64,000 nucleotides of DNA from Prosapia bicincta (GCA_036971475.1 JBAIZL010000010.1:6478631-6542630), one strand, 5' to 3'. Shown: positions 12,955-23,945, counted from the stretch's first letter. Notes: generated from the sequence alone by a model not told the origin. Made by a program: numbers and translations.

Positions 12955-13955
12955 ATAATAATTCTCCCTAACTCTCGTACTCGCCGCCTTACGGAGGTAC
13001 ATCGTGTTCCTCAGAATAACTTAAACTCATAAGGAATAAGATAGAAACTAATTCTCCCTAACTCTCGTACTCGCCGCATTATGGAGGTACATCGTGTTCC
13101 TCAGAATAACTTAAACTCATAAGGAATAAGATAGAAACTAGTTCTCCCTAACTCTCGTACTCGCCCCATTATGGAGGTACATCGTGTTCCTCAGAATAAC
13201 TTAAACTCATAAGGAATAAGATAGAAACTAATTCTCCCTAACTCTCGTACTCGCCGCATTATGGAGGTACATCGTGTTCCTCAGAATAACTTAAACTCAT
13301 GCGGAATAAGATAGAAACTAATTCTCCCTAACTCTTGTACTCGCCCCATTATGGAGGTACATCGTGTTCCTCAGAATAACTTAAACTCATAAGGAATAAG
13401 ATAGAAACTAATTCTCCCTAACTCTTGTACTCGCCGCATTATGGAGGTACATCGTGTTCCTCAGAATAACTTAAACTCATAAGGAATAAGATAGAAACTA
13501 GTTCTCCCTAACTCTCGTACTCGCCGCATTATGGAGGTACATCGTGTTCCTCAGAATAACTTAAACTCATAAGGAATAAGATAGAAACTAATTCTCCCTA
13601 ACTCTTGTACTCGCCCCATTATGGAGGTACATCGTGTTCCTCAGAATAACTTAAACTCATAAGGAATAAGATAGAAACTAATTCTCCCTAACTCTCGTAC
13701 TCGCCGCATTATGGAGGTACATCGTGTTCCTCAGAATAACTTAAACTCATGCGGAATAAGATAGAAACTAATTCTCCCTAACTCTTGTACTCGCCCCATT
13801 ATGGAGGTACATCGTGTTCCTCAGAATAACTTAAACTCATAAGGAATAAGATAGAAACTAATTCTCCCTAACTCTTGTACTCGCCCCATTATGGAGGTAC
13901 ATCGTGTTCCTCAGAATAACCTAAACTCATAAGGAATACGATAGAAACAAAATAT
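12955..13955 (+). repeat. 90-bp satellite array, left arm
   Basis: Eleven near-identical 90-bp units, each containing ATTCTCCCTAACTCTCGTAC, GGAGGTACATCGTGTTCCTC and TTAAACTCATAAGGAATAAG. Variant positions (CGCCGCATT or CGCCCCATT; CTCGTAC or CTTGTAC; AAGGAAT or GCGGAAT) recur in a patterned order, suggesting multi-unit duplication. The same satellite is present inverted at 27123-28790. Confidence 0.95.
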
Positions 13956-13961
13956 TCCTTC

Positions 13962-14590
13962 TTTGGGATATTATTTTCATAAATTCCGTCTTCTTCCTAA
14001 TTACCAACCCATACATAACAATAAGTCAAATGTGATGTAGGCTAGTATTAGTTATAAATATTACAGAATCACTACCTGAGTGGCTAGAGGCGCTATCACG
14101 AAATAATACTGAGTACGCGTTTGTCTAACAGACCACTGCAGGAACATTAAATATTATAATATGTGAACGAATGTCGCGACATCTAGAGGCAATGAAAGGT
14201 GTATATATGAATAATTAGATACTGTCGTCGCAAAGAAAGGGGAAACTAAAAGTTGAAATTAGGAACGAAACAGTCGAACTTGTAAACGTTTAGAAGTTGT
14301 AACTTGAACTGCGATATCTCTATCTCAGTAGAATAAAACCGCTACGTAATGGTTTGATAAAAGTAATTAATTTAAAAACAAAAACATTGTTTTGTAGATT
14401 TTAAAACGAACCCAAAATGAGTTAGGTTTCTAATTTCTCCGCAAGTCTAGCGCTCAATAATTCAAGTCTCAAGAAGCATGCAGCAGCAGATATGACATTG
14501 ATAAATGTTCGGGCTAAACCCTTTCATAAGGATATGACATTGATAAGAAATATCTTTTCTACTCTATCGACAGGAATTGCCTCTGAAGGG
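13962..14590. other. Unassigned DNA between satellite and TTAGG element
   Basis: No gene was seen. A stretch near 14075-14110 reads GAGTGGCTAGAGGCGC, loosely like a tRNA A box, but no matching B box follows. No open frame is convincing. Confidence 0.45.
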
Positions 14591-17049
14591 AAATATCTTT
14601 TATTTCAAACTTTGAATCCACCCGTACAATGGGATATCCCTACCGTAATCTATCCCTATTCCGGGGTTAGGTTAGGTTAGGTTAGGTTAGGTTAGGCTAG
14701 GCTAGGTTAGGTTAGGTTAGGTTAAGTTAGGTGAGGTGAGGTGAGGTGAGGTGAGGTTAGGTTAGGTTAGGTTAGATTAGGTTAGGTTAGGTTAGGTTAG
14801 GTTAGGTTAAGTTAGGTTAGGTCAGATTAGGTTAGGTTAGGTTAGGTTAGGCTAGGCTAGGGTAGGTTAGGGTAGATTAGGTTAGGTTAGGTTAGGTTAG
14901 GTTAGGTTCGGTTAGGTTAGGTTAGGGTTGGGTAGGTTAGGTTAGGTTAGGTTAGGTTAGGTTAGGTTAGATTAGGTTAGGTTAGGTTAGGTTAGGTGAG
15001 GTGAGGTGAGGTTAGGTGAGGTGAGCTTAGGTTAGGTTAGGTTAGGTTAGGTTAGGTGAGGTTATTTTAGGTTAGGTTAGGTTAGGTTAAGTTAAGTTAA
15101 GTTAAGTTAGGTGAGGTAAGGTGAGGTGAGGTGAGGTGAGGTGAGGTGAGGTGAGGTGAGGTGAGGTGAGGTGAGGTGAGGTTATGTTAGGTTAGGTTAG
15201 GTTAGGTTAGGTTAGGTTAGGTTAGGTTAGGTTGGGTTGGGTTGGGTTAGGTTAGGTTAGGTTAGGTTAGGCTAGGCTAGGCTAGGCAAGGCTAGGGTAG
15301 GTTAGGTTAGGTTAGGTTAGGTTAGGTTAGGTTAGGTTAGGTTAGGTCAGGTCAGGTCTGGTCAGGTCAGGTCAGGTCAGGTCAGGTCAGGGTAGGGTAG
15401 GGTAGGTTAGGTTATGTTAGGTTAGGTTAGGTTAGGTTAGGCTAGGCCAGGGTAGGTTAGGTTAGGTTAGGTTGGGTTAGGTTAAGTTAGGTTAGGTTAG
15501 GTTAGGTTAGGTTAGGTTAGGTTAGGTTAGGTTAGGTTAGGTTAGGTTATTGTTGGGTAGGTTAGGTTAGGTTAGGTTAGGTTAGGTTATGTTAGGTTAG
15601 GTTAGGTGAGGTGAGGTGAGGTGAGGTGAGGTGAGGTTTGGTTAGGTTAGGTTAGGTTAGGTTAGGTTAGGTTAGGTTAGGTTAGGTTAGGTTAGGTTAG
15701 GTTAGGTGAGGTGAGGTGAGGTGAGGTGAGGTGAGGTGAGGTGAGGTGAGGTGAGGTGAGGTGAGGTGAGGTGAGGTGAGGTGAGGTGAGGTGAGGTGAG
15801 GTGAGGTGAGGTGAGGTGAGGTGAGGTGAGGTGAGGTGAGGTGAGGTGAGGTGAGGTGAGTTGAGGTGAGGTGAGGTGAGGTGAGGTGAGGTGAGTTGGG
15901 ATGAGGTGAGTTGGGGTGGGGTGAGGTGAGGTGAGGTGAGGTGAGGTGAGGTTAGTTTAGGTTAGGTTAGGTTAGGTTAGGTTAGGTTAGGTGAGGTGAG
16001 GTGAGGTGAGGTGAGGTGAGGTGAGGTGAGGTGAGGTGAGGTGAGGTGAGGTGAGGTGAGGTGAGGTGAGGTGAGGTGAGGTGAGGTGAGGTGAGGTGAG
16101 GTGAGGTGAGGTGAGGTGAGGTGAGGTGAGGTGAGGTGAGGTGAGGTGAGGTGAGGTGAGGTGAGGTGAGGTGAGGTGAGGTGAGGTGAGGTGAGGTGAG
16201 GTGAGGTGAGGTGAGGTGAGGTGAGGTGAGGTCAGGTCAGGTCAGGTCAGGTCAGGTCAGGTCAGGTCAGGTCAGGTCAGGTCAGGTCAGGTCAGGTCAG
16301 GTCAGGTCAGGTCAGGTCAGGTCAGGTCAGGTCAGGTCAGGTCAGGTCAGGTCAGGTCAGGTCAGGTCAGGTCAGGTCAGGTCAGGTCAGGTCAGGTCAG
16401 GTCAGGTCAGGTCAGGTCAGGTCAGGTCAGGTCAGGTCAGGTCAGGTCAGGTCAGGTCAGGTCAGGTCAGGTCAGGTCAGGTCAGGTCATGGTTTGGTTA
16501 TGTTTGGGTTTGGTTAGGTTTTTAGGGGCAGGGTTTTGATGGCCCGAAACGATTGTCCATTAAGCTTTATCAATCTCTACGTTTTATGAGATTTCGGGGT
16601 CAAATGATTGAGGATAATCTTAGACCCTACACAATGACGACTTGAAGAAAATGCTACTTGAATCATTTAAAGTAACTGTTTATTATTTTTTTTTACACCT
16701 ATGTTTTTAGTAATACCCGAACTCATAATTCATAATTTAGTGAGACTAATTGTAGAACCAATTATTGGTTACACATTTCTTTTGGATATTATTTTGTGTC
16801 CGATCAGATCCATTACTGAACCTAATGCAACTTTTTACGTGGCTTTTGTTCTTAAGAATATAGATCTATTGTTTTAACTGTTCATGTACTTGAGTCCTCA
16901 AGGCTCAATCGTATTAAGGCGTGTTTCATTATAATTTGGGCGATCAGTTATTGCTGTGACAAACAATATTTTTAAGCCGTTGATTTTGTTCTATCAAACA
17001 ACACACTATTAAGGTAATTAAAACGACTAATAGTCTATTAACAGCGCCT
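14591..17049 (+). mobile_element. TTAGG-carrying repeat element, copy 2
   Basis: Same modular order as copy 1: left module 14591-14664, telomere-like array 14664-16490, right module about 16500-17049 beginning with GGTTTTTAGGGGCA and ending AACAGCGCCT. Here the array joins the left module directly and is about twenty times longer than in copy 1. Homology to a third, array-less copy (17500-17950) continues past 17049 to about 17165, so the true element is longer than the part shared with copy 1. No open frame encodes a recognisable protein. Confidence 0.7.
14664..16490 (+). repeat. Long interstitial telomere-like array, TTAGG with TGAGG and TCAGG blocks
   Basis: About 365 pentamers. The first kilobase is mainly TTAGG with scattered TGAGG, TCAGG, CTAGG and GTAGG variants. 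A pure TGAGG run of about 48 units follows (15991-16230), then an abrupt switch to a pure TCAGG run of about 52 units (16231-16488). TTAGG is the ancestral insect telomere repeat. Unique DNA on both sides makes this interstitial. The long open frame across the TCAGG block is an artefact of the 5-bp period. Confidence 0.95.
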
Positions 17050-17179
17050 CATTTGACGCGGTTTCTATTTGCAATTAATTTATCCAAAAACAAATTTCTA
17101 GTTTTAAATGTTTTGGACATAACTATGTTTATCCTTTTTTTTACAAGTTATCTGTATTATCTCATTAATTTTAGTTTTA

Positions 17180-17425
17180 TATAGGATAAAATGGACAACG
17201 GGAGCAAGGTATGCAATATAGTTACTTCGTCCCACTTGGTTTAAAATAAGAGGTAACATATGATTTCATAAAACAGCTGATTTTATGTTAGAGGGTATGC
17301 GGTAGAACAGCTGTTTAAACGCATAGGTTGTTACTTTATTTATAATAAATGTATTTATTTAATAAAAAAACACTAAACAAAACCTTTTTTGATGAACTAA
17401 GTAGGAATTGTCTTTAAAAGGTTTT
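17180..17425 (+). repeat. Dispersed repeat family E, copy 2
   Basis: Shares GCAATATAGTTACTTCGTCC, the ACAGCTGATTT segment and GATGAACTAAGTAGGAATTG with the other E copies (12475, 23020, 41150). It is embedded between copy 2 and the third copy of the TTAGG element's right module. Confidence 0.65.
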
Positions 17426-17499
17426 GTTTATTATTTCCCTTTGATTTTTTAAATTTGTGTTTCTAGCAAAACCATATTTCTTCGGATTTTTTAAAATTT

Positions 17500-17950
17500 A
17501 GTAGACCAATTGTTCAATTAAATATCAGTTACAAAACTTCTTTTCATTATTATTTTGAGTACCCGATCGGACCCATTACCGAACACAAAGCAGCCTTTTG
17601 CTTTGATTTCATTCCACAGAATATATACCTATTGCCTTGACTGTTCATATACTTGAAACCTTAAGGAACAATCGATATATAAGGAGTGGCTCATGTATTA
17701 CTTTAGTTTGGGCAATCAGTTATTGCTTTGGTAAGAAATATTTTTAAACCTTTGTTATTATTCTTTCAAACAACCGCCTTATTAAGGTAAATTAAACTAC
17801 CTATTTTCTCTTATGCTCATTTCATTTGACGAGATTCTTTTTAATTTTTCAATTAATTTATGCATACGCACATTTCTAGTTTCAAATGATTTTTGACGAT
17901 AACTCTGTTTACCTTAGTTTTACAAATTATGAGTATTATCTCATAATGTT
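17500..17950 (+). repeat. Diverged third copy of the TTAGG element's right module
   Basis: Aligns with about 16735-17165: a CCCGATCGGACCCATTACCG-like segment, TTGGGCAATCAGTTATTGCT, AACAACCGCCTTATTAAGGT and an AT-rich tail ending in ATTATCTCAT. It is more diverged than copies 1 and 2 are from each other and has no pentamer array, so the array is not an obligate part of the family. Confidence 0.65.
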
Positions 17951-18099
17951 AAATCTGTATAAACTTGCATTGCGAGATGTTATTGTATTAATGACTAAAG
18001 TTTAAATAAAACGTAATTGTAATTCATTATAAAAACTTTCCTAAATACTTTGAATTTAAAACTTTGGAGACAAACAGTTTTATTAAATGTCAACATTAA

Positions 18100-18257
18100 T
18101 TGTAATTAGAGAGCGATGGTTGCAGATTCTTTGGATTTATTTTGTTCGGCGCTGAAAGATAAGCCAAAAATAAAACAACAACTTCTAATTAGAAAGGATC
18201 ACTCACCCCTTCCTACCTTCCCCTCTCCTGGCTTCGGTCGCTCTCTTTAATTACAGA
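18100..18257. mobile_element. Possible small MITE with ~18-bp terminal inverted repeats
   Basis: The left end reads TGTAATTAGAGAGCGATGG. The right end, read inward, is TGTAATTAAAGAGAGCGACC. The match is good with one indel. About 120 bp separates the ends. No coding capacity and no unambiguous target-site duplication were seen. Confidence 0.35.
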
Positions 18258-19140
18258 CAATGCTACACTCAAAGTGCAACAATACTTATGACTTGTTGTT
18301 ACATGAATGTGAGGAACGTTGTCCGAATATACAATTTGTGTTGTCAGCACTAATTAGGTACTTTGAGAGTTGTGCTCGCCTTTAGAGTGTGTTGGAAAAA
18401 TAACAAGTAAGCTATAATGTAACAATAACTTTCCTACAACTTTCTATAGGACTATGACAAGGTTTGGGTAAGATGGCAACAAATCCTTCTAAGTTACACC
18501 TGCTTCATGTTTTGCTTTTCTGACACTAGAATGCGTATGTGTAGCATTCGTATTTACGTATCTCCCAGACAACCTCCGCTAACTGTGGTACAATGAAGGC
18601 ATTTCTGCACTAACTGTATGAAATGTTACACAATGTGTGGCACCAGTATGAAACTATTCATGTTCGAACATATTCATCAGCTGCAAATCTATTCAGAACT
18701 TTATCAATGGCGTTCTTGTGTATAATCCAATCTAACTAAAACCCTGCTTTGGGATAAAGGAAAGTTTACTGTAGGAAAACAATGAATGCAAAAATAAACA
18801 ATATTAAATCGGAAAGGATAAGATTATTATTCGCAATGACGTATTTAACCTTATTAAGGCCCGTATTCTGTAATCTGAAATCCCTCCAGACTTGCGTTGG
18901 ATTTCTTTGTCCCGTGGCTCAATGTGGAATCTCTTTACGAAATGCAAAATTTGAATAATTCCAGTTTATGTGCAGTTCTACCTTTAAACGTGGATAAAGC
19001 ATTATTCGGATCAGATTATCTGGCTTCATTAAGGCTGGGCATGATTTAAGGTATTGTGATCAGTCTGGGTGTCGAAAACCTTTGAGGCCTACTCTAAGTA
19101 TTTCATTGAATATTTTTATTATTATTATTATAATTAGTAT
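18258..19140. other. Unassigned DNA
   Basis: No open frames or recognised repeats. A short TTA-type microsatellite at about 19118-19135 immediately precedes the LINE relic. Confidence 0.5.
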
Positions 19141-19144
19141 TTCA

Positions 19145-20325
19145 ACGTGATGGCTACAGGATGCGGGTAGATATAACTAACTCCAGAGGCAAACGCCTGG
19201 CATCAAGACTGGGACTCGTCCTTAACACAGGTAACACAACTACCTTCCTTCGATCAGGATATAGATAAAGCATTATCGACATTACTTTGGTCTCAGAGTC
19301 ACTAGTCTCTAGAATTCAGGACTGGGTAGTGATGAAGGAATATACGGCAAACTATCGTAAGTACATCCTAATCAGTATCAACCCTGAGAAACCAAAGAGA
19401 CAGTTGAGAATGCTAAGAAGAAGCAGGTGGAATGTTCCAAGAATGGATCAGGAGAGGTTCTCGGAGGTCCTGTAAGGTTCTCATTTGCATGCCACGGAAA
19501 TGAGACGAAAAACGCAAAGTCACAGGTACGCCGAAGCTGTAGTAGTGACATCAATGAAACTCATTCAAAGATCCTGCATGATTGCTATCCCCCTAAAACG
19601 GTTCCCTAGAGGAAATAGAAATCCTGAATATTGGTGGTCTGAGGAGATTGTCATATTACGGAGGAAGGTCCTGAGAACGAGACGCCTAGCCTAACGGCCA
19701 AGGCCAAGGGGACAGGGTGTAGCATGGTCTGCGCTTGGCTCTGGAAAAACCCGATAGTTCTGATATCCAAAAGACACCTTACTCCTAGCCCTGAAATGCT
19801 TTTAAAAGAGGAAAATATAGCGGTTAAAAATGCCATTAGGTACTTAGGTATCATGATTGATAGGAGGTTGAGTTTTCAGAATGATGTTTAATGCACAGCT
19901 GAGTAAGCGGTCAGAGACAGTAGGCTTCTAGCTAACGTTAGGGACCCTACTGAGAGCAGACGCCGTCTTATGATATCCGTGACGCAACCTACAATGCTGT
20001 ACGGAATAAACATTTGGGCAGACGCACTAAAAACCGAGAGGTATAGAAAGCGGATGACCTCGTAGCGGAGAACAGGGACACGAAGAGTGGCGTGTTACCG
20101 AACGGTCTCTGAATCGGCGGCTCTAGTGGTGGCAGGACTAATTCCTATTGCCCTGCTGGCTCTAGAGAAAAAAACCATTGCAGAGCGACGAAACAATATA
20201 ACGATAGGGATAACAAAATGGAATAGAGAAGGGCGACGATTTCCGAGTGGCAAGAAAGAGGATCTGCGAACCTAAAGGAAGATGGACAGCCAGACTATTC
20301 AAAAACCTATCCAGTTATCTACCAT
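19145..20325 (+). pseudogene. R1-clade-like LINE relic (ORF2 with internal deletion)
   Basis: Three blocks typical of R1-type non-LTR retrotransposons appear in order. The first (about 19178-19470) resembles the end of the apurinic-type endonuclease: SRGKRLASRLGLVLNTG, then a TAA stop, then SIIDITLVSE and RIQDW. The second (about 19600-19690) has the linker motif PEYWWSEEI followed by an arginine-rich stretch. The third (about 19780-20320) is the region after the reverse transcriptase: IRYLGIMIDRRLSF, TMLYGINIWADALK, YRTVSESAALVVAG and IPIALLALEKKTI. The RT palm with its catalytic motifs is missing between blocks two and three. Stops and frameshifts are scattered. It is 5' truncated and dead. 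Confidence 0.8.
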
Positions 20326-20569
20326 AGGGCCAAACTTGTTTCAAGATCTGATTGTAGATATTTATTTTATTCCAATAGTGCCTGCGATATTTGATATTTA
20401 GTTCCTCCTTTTTTTCATGATGCGGTGTTCATCTTAGTTTAGCATCTAGGTCATACCTAGATATTTAGACGCCATACCTAGATATTTAGCATTATTTTCA
20501 TAAGGGATTATAATTCCGTTAACATCCAATATTCTAGGAACATGGAGTTTGTTTCTTGTCCACTCTACT

Positions 20570-20570
<1 letters not shown>
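20326..20570. other. Possible 3' tail of LINE relic and unassigned DNA
   Basis: Sequence after the last recognisable LINE codons is AT-rich, with a local duplication of CATACCTAGATATTTAG near 20450-20480. It may be the 3' untranslated region of the LINE; no poly-A tail is evident. Confidence 0.35.

Positions 20571-20642
<72 letters not shown>
20571..20642. repeat. (TA)n microsatellite
   Basis: About 36 TA dinucleotides with one interruption, directly abutting the left end of the DNA transposon. Confidence 0.95.
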
Positions 20643-20644
<2 letters not shown>

Positions 20645-22079
20645 AGGGTTCTATGCAATAACAAACCAAGTCCAAAAATGTGAAATGAGAGTTAAGTTTA
20701 AAAATCCTAAGTAGCTTGCTTATAAAAGTATATATTTCATATTTGCTATATATGTTTAAAACATTCTAACTTGAATAAGGACCTAGGCTAAGTTTGATTT
20801 ATATTGAAATTTATATCTTTAATTATTAACAAAAAAGTGTTTTATGGAGTTGGTTTATTATTGCACTGAACTGCTGGACTTGGTTTGTTGTTCCGACTTT
20901 TCTGTGCATTAGTACTTACAATTTTTATCTCATGTAGATGGTTTATTGAAAGAAAGCACAACAATTTTAATTAATGTTAAAGTACATATTTTATTATATT
21001 AACTGAATCTTAAAATGTTGAATATACAATTGTTTAAAGGGTTTTTAAAATTGTTTACAAGTAAAAAAAATCATCGTCATCTTCATCAAAGTCGTCACCA
21101 TCAGCTGATTGCAAACCTCGACTTCTAGTACCAATCTCTTGGGGTAGGTTTCTGAAGTACTGGTGGTGAATGGATGGGATGAATGGCAAAAGGTCAGCCA
21201 TATCTGATTTTTTAGCCATATCAGGACTTTGTTGAACTTCAAGAAGGGATTTTAAGTTTATTCCTTTTCTAATTTTGGCATTTTCCCTTGGTTTGGCTGG
21301 CATCCGCTGTTTTATATCCAACACTCTGAAGGGTTCTTTCTCATCAAACGAATGTTTGAAGTAAATAGTAAAAGGTTCTACTTTTACAAATCTCCTCCAC
21401 CTAAAGTTTTGCCAGCTAACCGGTTCATCGTCAATTCCAACTTTTCTGTTTTCTACATTCTATTCCAGTTCTTTGGTACTTAGAAACTCTTCCCTCTTCA
21501 TACAATGAACCTCGAAAGAAGGATTCTTACGTTTCGCAGATTTTATTACATCTACCCAAAATCTATCCAAAATCTATTACATCTATCCAAAATCAGTATC
21601 GTTAGGAAGATACGAATGGCCCGAAACCATGTACATTAAATCAATACAACTAACTTTAATGTTCAGGTAGGTTACATGCAAAATAGCACTTAATTATACT
21701 TTTAAGGAATACGTGGTTGGAAAGGAATGAATATAACAAAATAACAATTGATTGGTGACTGAAGTTAAACTGATGATTATATTATGTTCTTACACGTACC
21801 TTCATCACTGTCTGGTGTCCATTCATCATCCATGCTGAGCAAAACTAAACAAGAAACTGTGAGAGAATCTAGGACTAATGGAGTTGGTTCTTTATTGCTC
21901 TGAAGTTTCGTTGCTTATCAGTCAGTGCATGACCAAACTAGCGCATTCCGGCTGCGAGTTGTGGAACTTTGGACTTGGTTTGATATTGCACTAAATAAAC
22001 GATGATTTTTCACATACCCTACTATCCCTAACTCAAAAATTACAAAAAATGGACTTGGTTCTTTATTGCTCTGAACCCT

Positions 22080-22081
<2 letters not shown>
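20643..22081. mobile_element. 1.44-kb DNA transposon with 38-bp inverted ends and subterminal motif copies
   Basis: The left end starts GGAGGGTTCTATGCAATAAC. The right end, read inward, starts GGAGGGTTCAGAGCAATAAA. Both continue into ACCAAGTCCA. It lies inside a TA microsatellite, so a TA-type target duplication is possible but cannot be proved. A 20-bp motif, TGGACTTGGTTCTTTATTGC and close variants, occurs six times near the ends: 20654 (reverse), 20845, 20875, 21879, 21970 and 22050. Such subterminal repeats are typical transposase-binding sites. A minus-strand transposase fragment lies inside. It is a deletion derivative and cannot mobilise itself. Confidence 0.85.
21055..21590 (-). pseudogene. 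C-terminal fragment of a transposase-like protein
   Basis: One minus-strand frame reads from about 21590 to the stop just before 21055, interrupted by a single TAG near 21461. Visible blocks are FWVDVIKSAKRKNPSFEVHC, EEFLSTKELE, EPVSWQNFRWRRF, EPFTIYFKHSF, EPFRVLDIKQR and ADLLPFIPSIHHQYFRNLP, ending in an acidic tail with a DDFDEDDDDFFYL run. The general plan (a W-rich block, then a basic PF..LDI.QR block, then LL.FIP...H..Y) resembles the C-termini of large insect transposase-like proteins annotated with DUF7869. I recall that likeness and have not verified it. The catalytic part is absent. Confidence 0.5.

Positions 22082-22146
<65 letters not shown>
22082..22146. repeat. (TA)n(GA)n compound microsatellite
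   Basis: About 19 TA followed by about 13 GA dinucleotides, directly abutting the right end of the DNA transposon. The 92-codon minus-strand frame that runs through it is low-complexity and not a gene. Confidence 0.95.
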
Positions 22147-22149
<3 letters not shown>

Positions 22150-22439
22150 TGGAATATCACAGGTGTAACGTAGGCAGAGTATTGGACCCAAAGCACTACC
22201 TTAGGGTACTCCTGCTTTAATTTCCTTAAATTCAGAATATTCCACTTCCTGTGTGATCCTGAAGGTTCTACCTGTTATAAAACCAACATTTACCTATTGC
22301 AGTTGGTAAAACCTAGCATCTTCAAACTTTAATTGTAAAAGACCGAAGAATCATCATAAATACATAATAACCTCTCATTATATTTACGTAATATCTACGT
22401 TACACAAACAATTTCTTAGTATGGAGGAACAGTGTAGAG
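22147..22439. other. Unassigned DNA
   Basis: No gene or repeat was recognised between the microsatellite and the next dispersed repeat. Confidence 0.5.
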
Positions 22440-22660
22440 TAAAACTGTAACAATTCTAGAGCTCTAGGCATTGTATTGAAATGTCGCTCTGAGATTTATA
22501 CCCGACATATATAACGCTTCCAGAACAAATGAAGGGAAATTAAGACTGAACGTGGCAACACCGCAGACGCCGTAACTCTCAATTAGCTTAACGCTTACAC
22601 CTCTGTAGTGACGTCACAATGTTGCCTTAATAGAATATCTGATACAAATAGAAATGAATG
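22440..22660 (+). repeat. Dispersed repeat family F
   Basis: Matches 9750-9965 (+) in the left arm and 29575-29795 (-) in the right arm. Conserved pieces are TTATACCCGACATATATAAC, CAGAACAAATGAAGGGAAAT, CACCGCAGACGCCGTAACT and GTAGTGACGTCACAATGTT, which contains the palindrome TGACGTCA. It occurs here outside the arms, so it is a separate mobile family and not only part of the inverted duplication. Confidence 0.75.
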
Positions 22661-23019
22661 CGGTGAATAATTTAAATATATTTCAAGTCATTGAGAAAAT
22701 CAATAAATATAATTATTATAATTGACAACGAAACCCCGAAGCAAAACCCAACCACTTTGCGCAGTGATTTTAATTATATTTCCGTTCTGTTTCAATTGGC
22801 ATTCCCGTTTGGAAAATAATTTTCAACCACACAAAACATTCTACAATCGAAGATATATTTCCAGGCACAGATTAAAATGTAGTTTTTACGGAAGATAAAT
22901 ACGTATATGGGCCGTGCTTCACAGCGTAATGTCGTCTTAAACTGCCCGATGGTAAGTTATTTGTAATATTTTAAACGAAAAAAAATATTAAACAAGTAAT
23001 ATAAACAAAAACATGTGTA
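22661..23019. other. Unassigned AT-rich DNA
   Basis: No open frame or known motif seen. Confidence 0.5.
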
Positions 23020-23400
23020 AAGTCAATCCCTACTTGGGCCAAGAAAGAAAATATTCACTTTACGTACTTTTTATTAAATAATTACAATTAATATAAATAA
23101 AGTAACATAACCTATGCCTTAAAAATCTGTTCTACCATATAACTTTTATCGTAAAATCAGCAGCTTTTAAAAATCATGTTATTTAATCATATTTTAAGCC
23201 AAATGGGACAAAATAACTATATGCCTACCTTGCCCCTTTTATGAAACGTCCCCCCCCTATAAAATCTATATTAACCAATTAATATATTTAATAATGAATT
23301 AATACTTGAAAATACTCTATTTACATCAAGTGTCATTCACTAGAAGTTTAAACAAGTGTATATGATTTTGTTTGAGGGATATATAAATAGGCCGGGGCAC
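23020..23400 (-). repeat. Dispersed repeat family E, copy 3
   Basis: Same orientation as copy 1. It shares CTACTTGGGCC-type start, AACATAACCTATG, AAAATCAGCAG, AAGCCAAATGGGACAAAATA and the distal AAGTTTAAACAAGTGTAT. A short C-run near 23250 interrupts it. Confidence 0.7.
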
Positions 23401-23684
23401 AATATAAAGTCCCTGTTAATAACATGAAATAAATAAAAGATTTAATAAATCTAAGTTTTGATTTTACTGTCGTCTGAAATGATTAATTGCCAACACTTGC
23501 GATAGGTAGTACTCGTTTATCGATAGGTATTCTCGGCAAGTAAGACATAAAATCTCGATTCAATGCATTCTTCTAATTTTCCTCAGTTTATCTTGAAAGC
23601 ACTGCAAACTACGTAAAAACAATTTCCAACTCACGAAGGCTTTGGCCCTATAAGACTCTGCATACATTCTTCCTGCACCTTGAA
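23401..23684. other. Unassigned DNA
   Basis: No gene recognised. A local repetition of TCGATAGGTA-like motifs occurs near 23497-23530. Confidence 0.45.
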
Positions 23685-23945
23685 TTGATTTCCTCACCTA
23701 CTTTCAAACCTTTGTTTCTATATTTTGTAAAAGGTTGTCTTCTTCAAGGTTATTACACAGAAATAATACAGTATGCATAATATATATAACATGTTAAAAA
23801 TCTAGTAGTGATTAGTATTGATTTATTGACCTACTTTCAAACCATCATTTCTGTATTCTGTAAACGTTGTCATCTTCAAGGTTATTACATATAAATAATT
23901 TAGTAATTTTTAAATATATATAATTTTATAAGTGTAGTAGCAATT
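23685..23945 (+). repeat. Two-copy tandem duplication, ~130 bp
   Basis: Copy one (about 23685-23815) and copy two (about 23820-23945) share CCTACTTTCAAACC, TTTCTRTATTYTGTAAA and CTTCAAGGTTATTACA, followed by a similar AT-rich tail. Divergence between them is moderate. Confidence 0.7.

Noticed and set aside
14664..16490. A true chromosome-end telomere
   Set aside because: Non-telomeric sequence continues for many kilobases on both sides, and the array is flanked by modules of a repeated element.
16226..16525. 99-codon frame of repeated RSGQV
   Set aside because: It is the translation of the TCAGG pentamer run; a 5-bp period without stops gives an open frame automatically.
21918..22196. 92-codon minus-strand ORF
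   Set aside because: It runs through GA and TA microsatellites and the transposon end; low-complexity translation.
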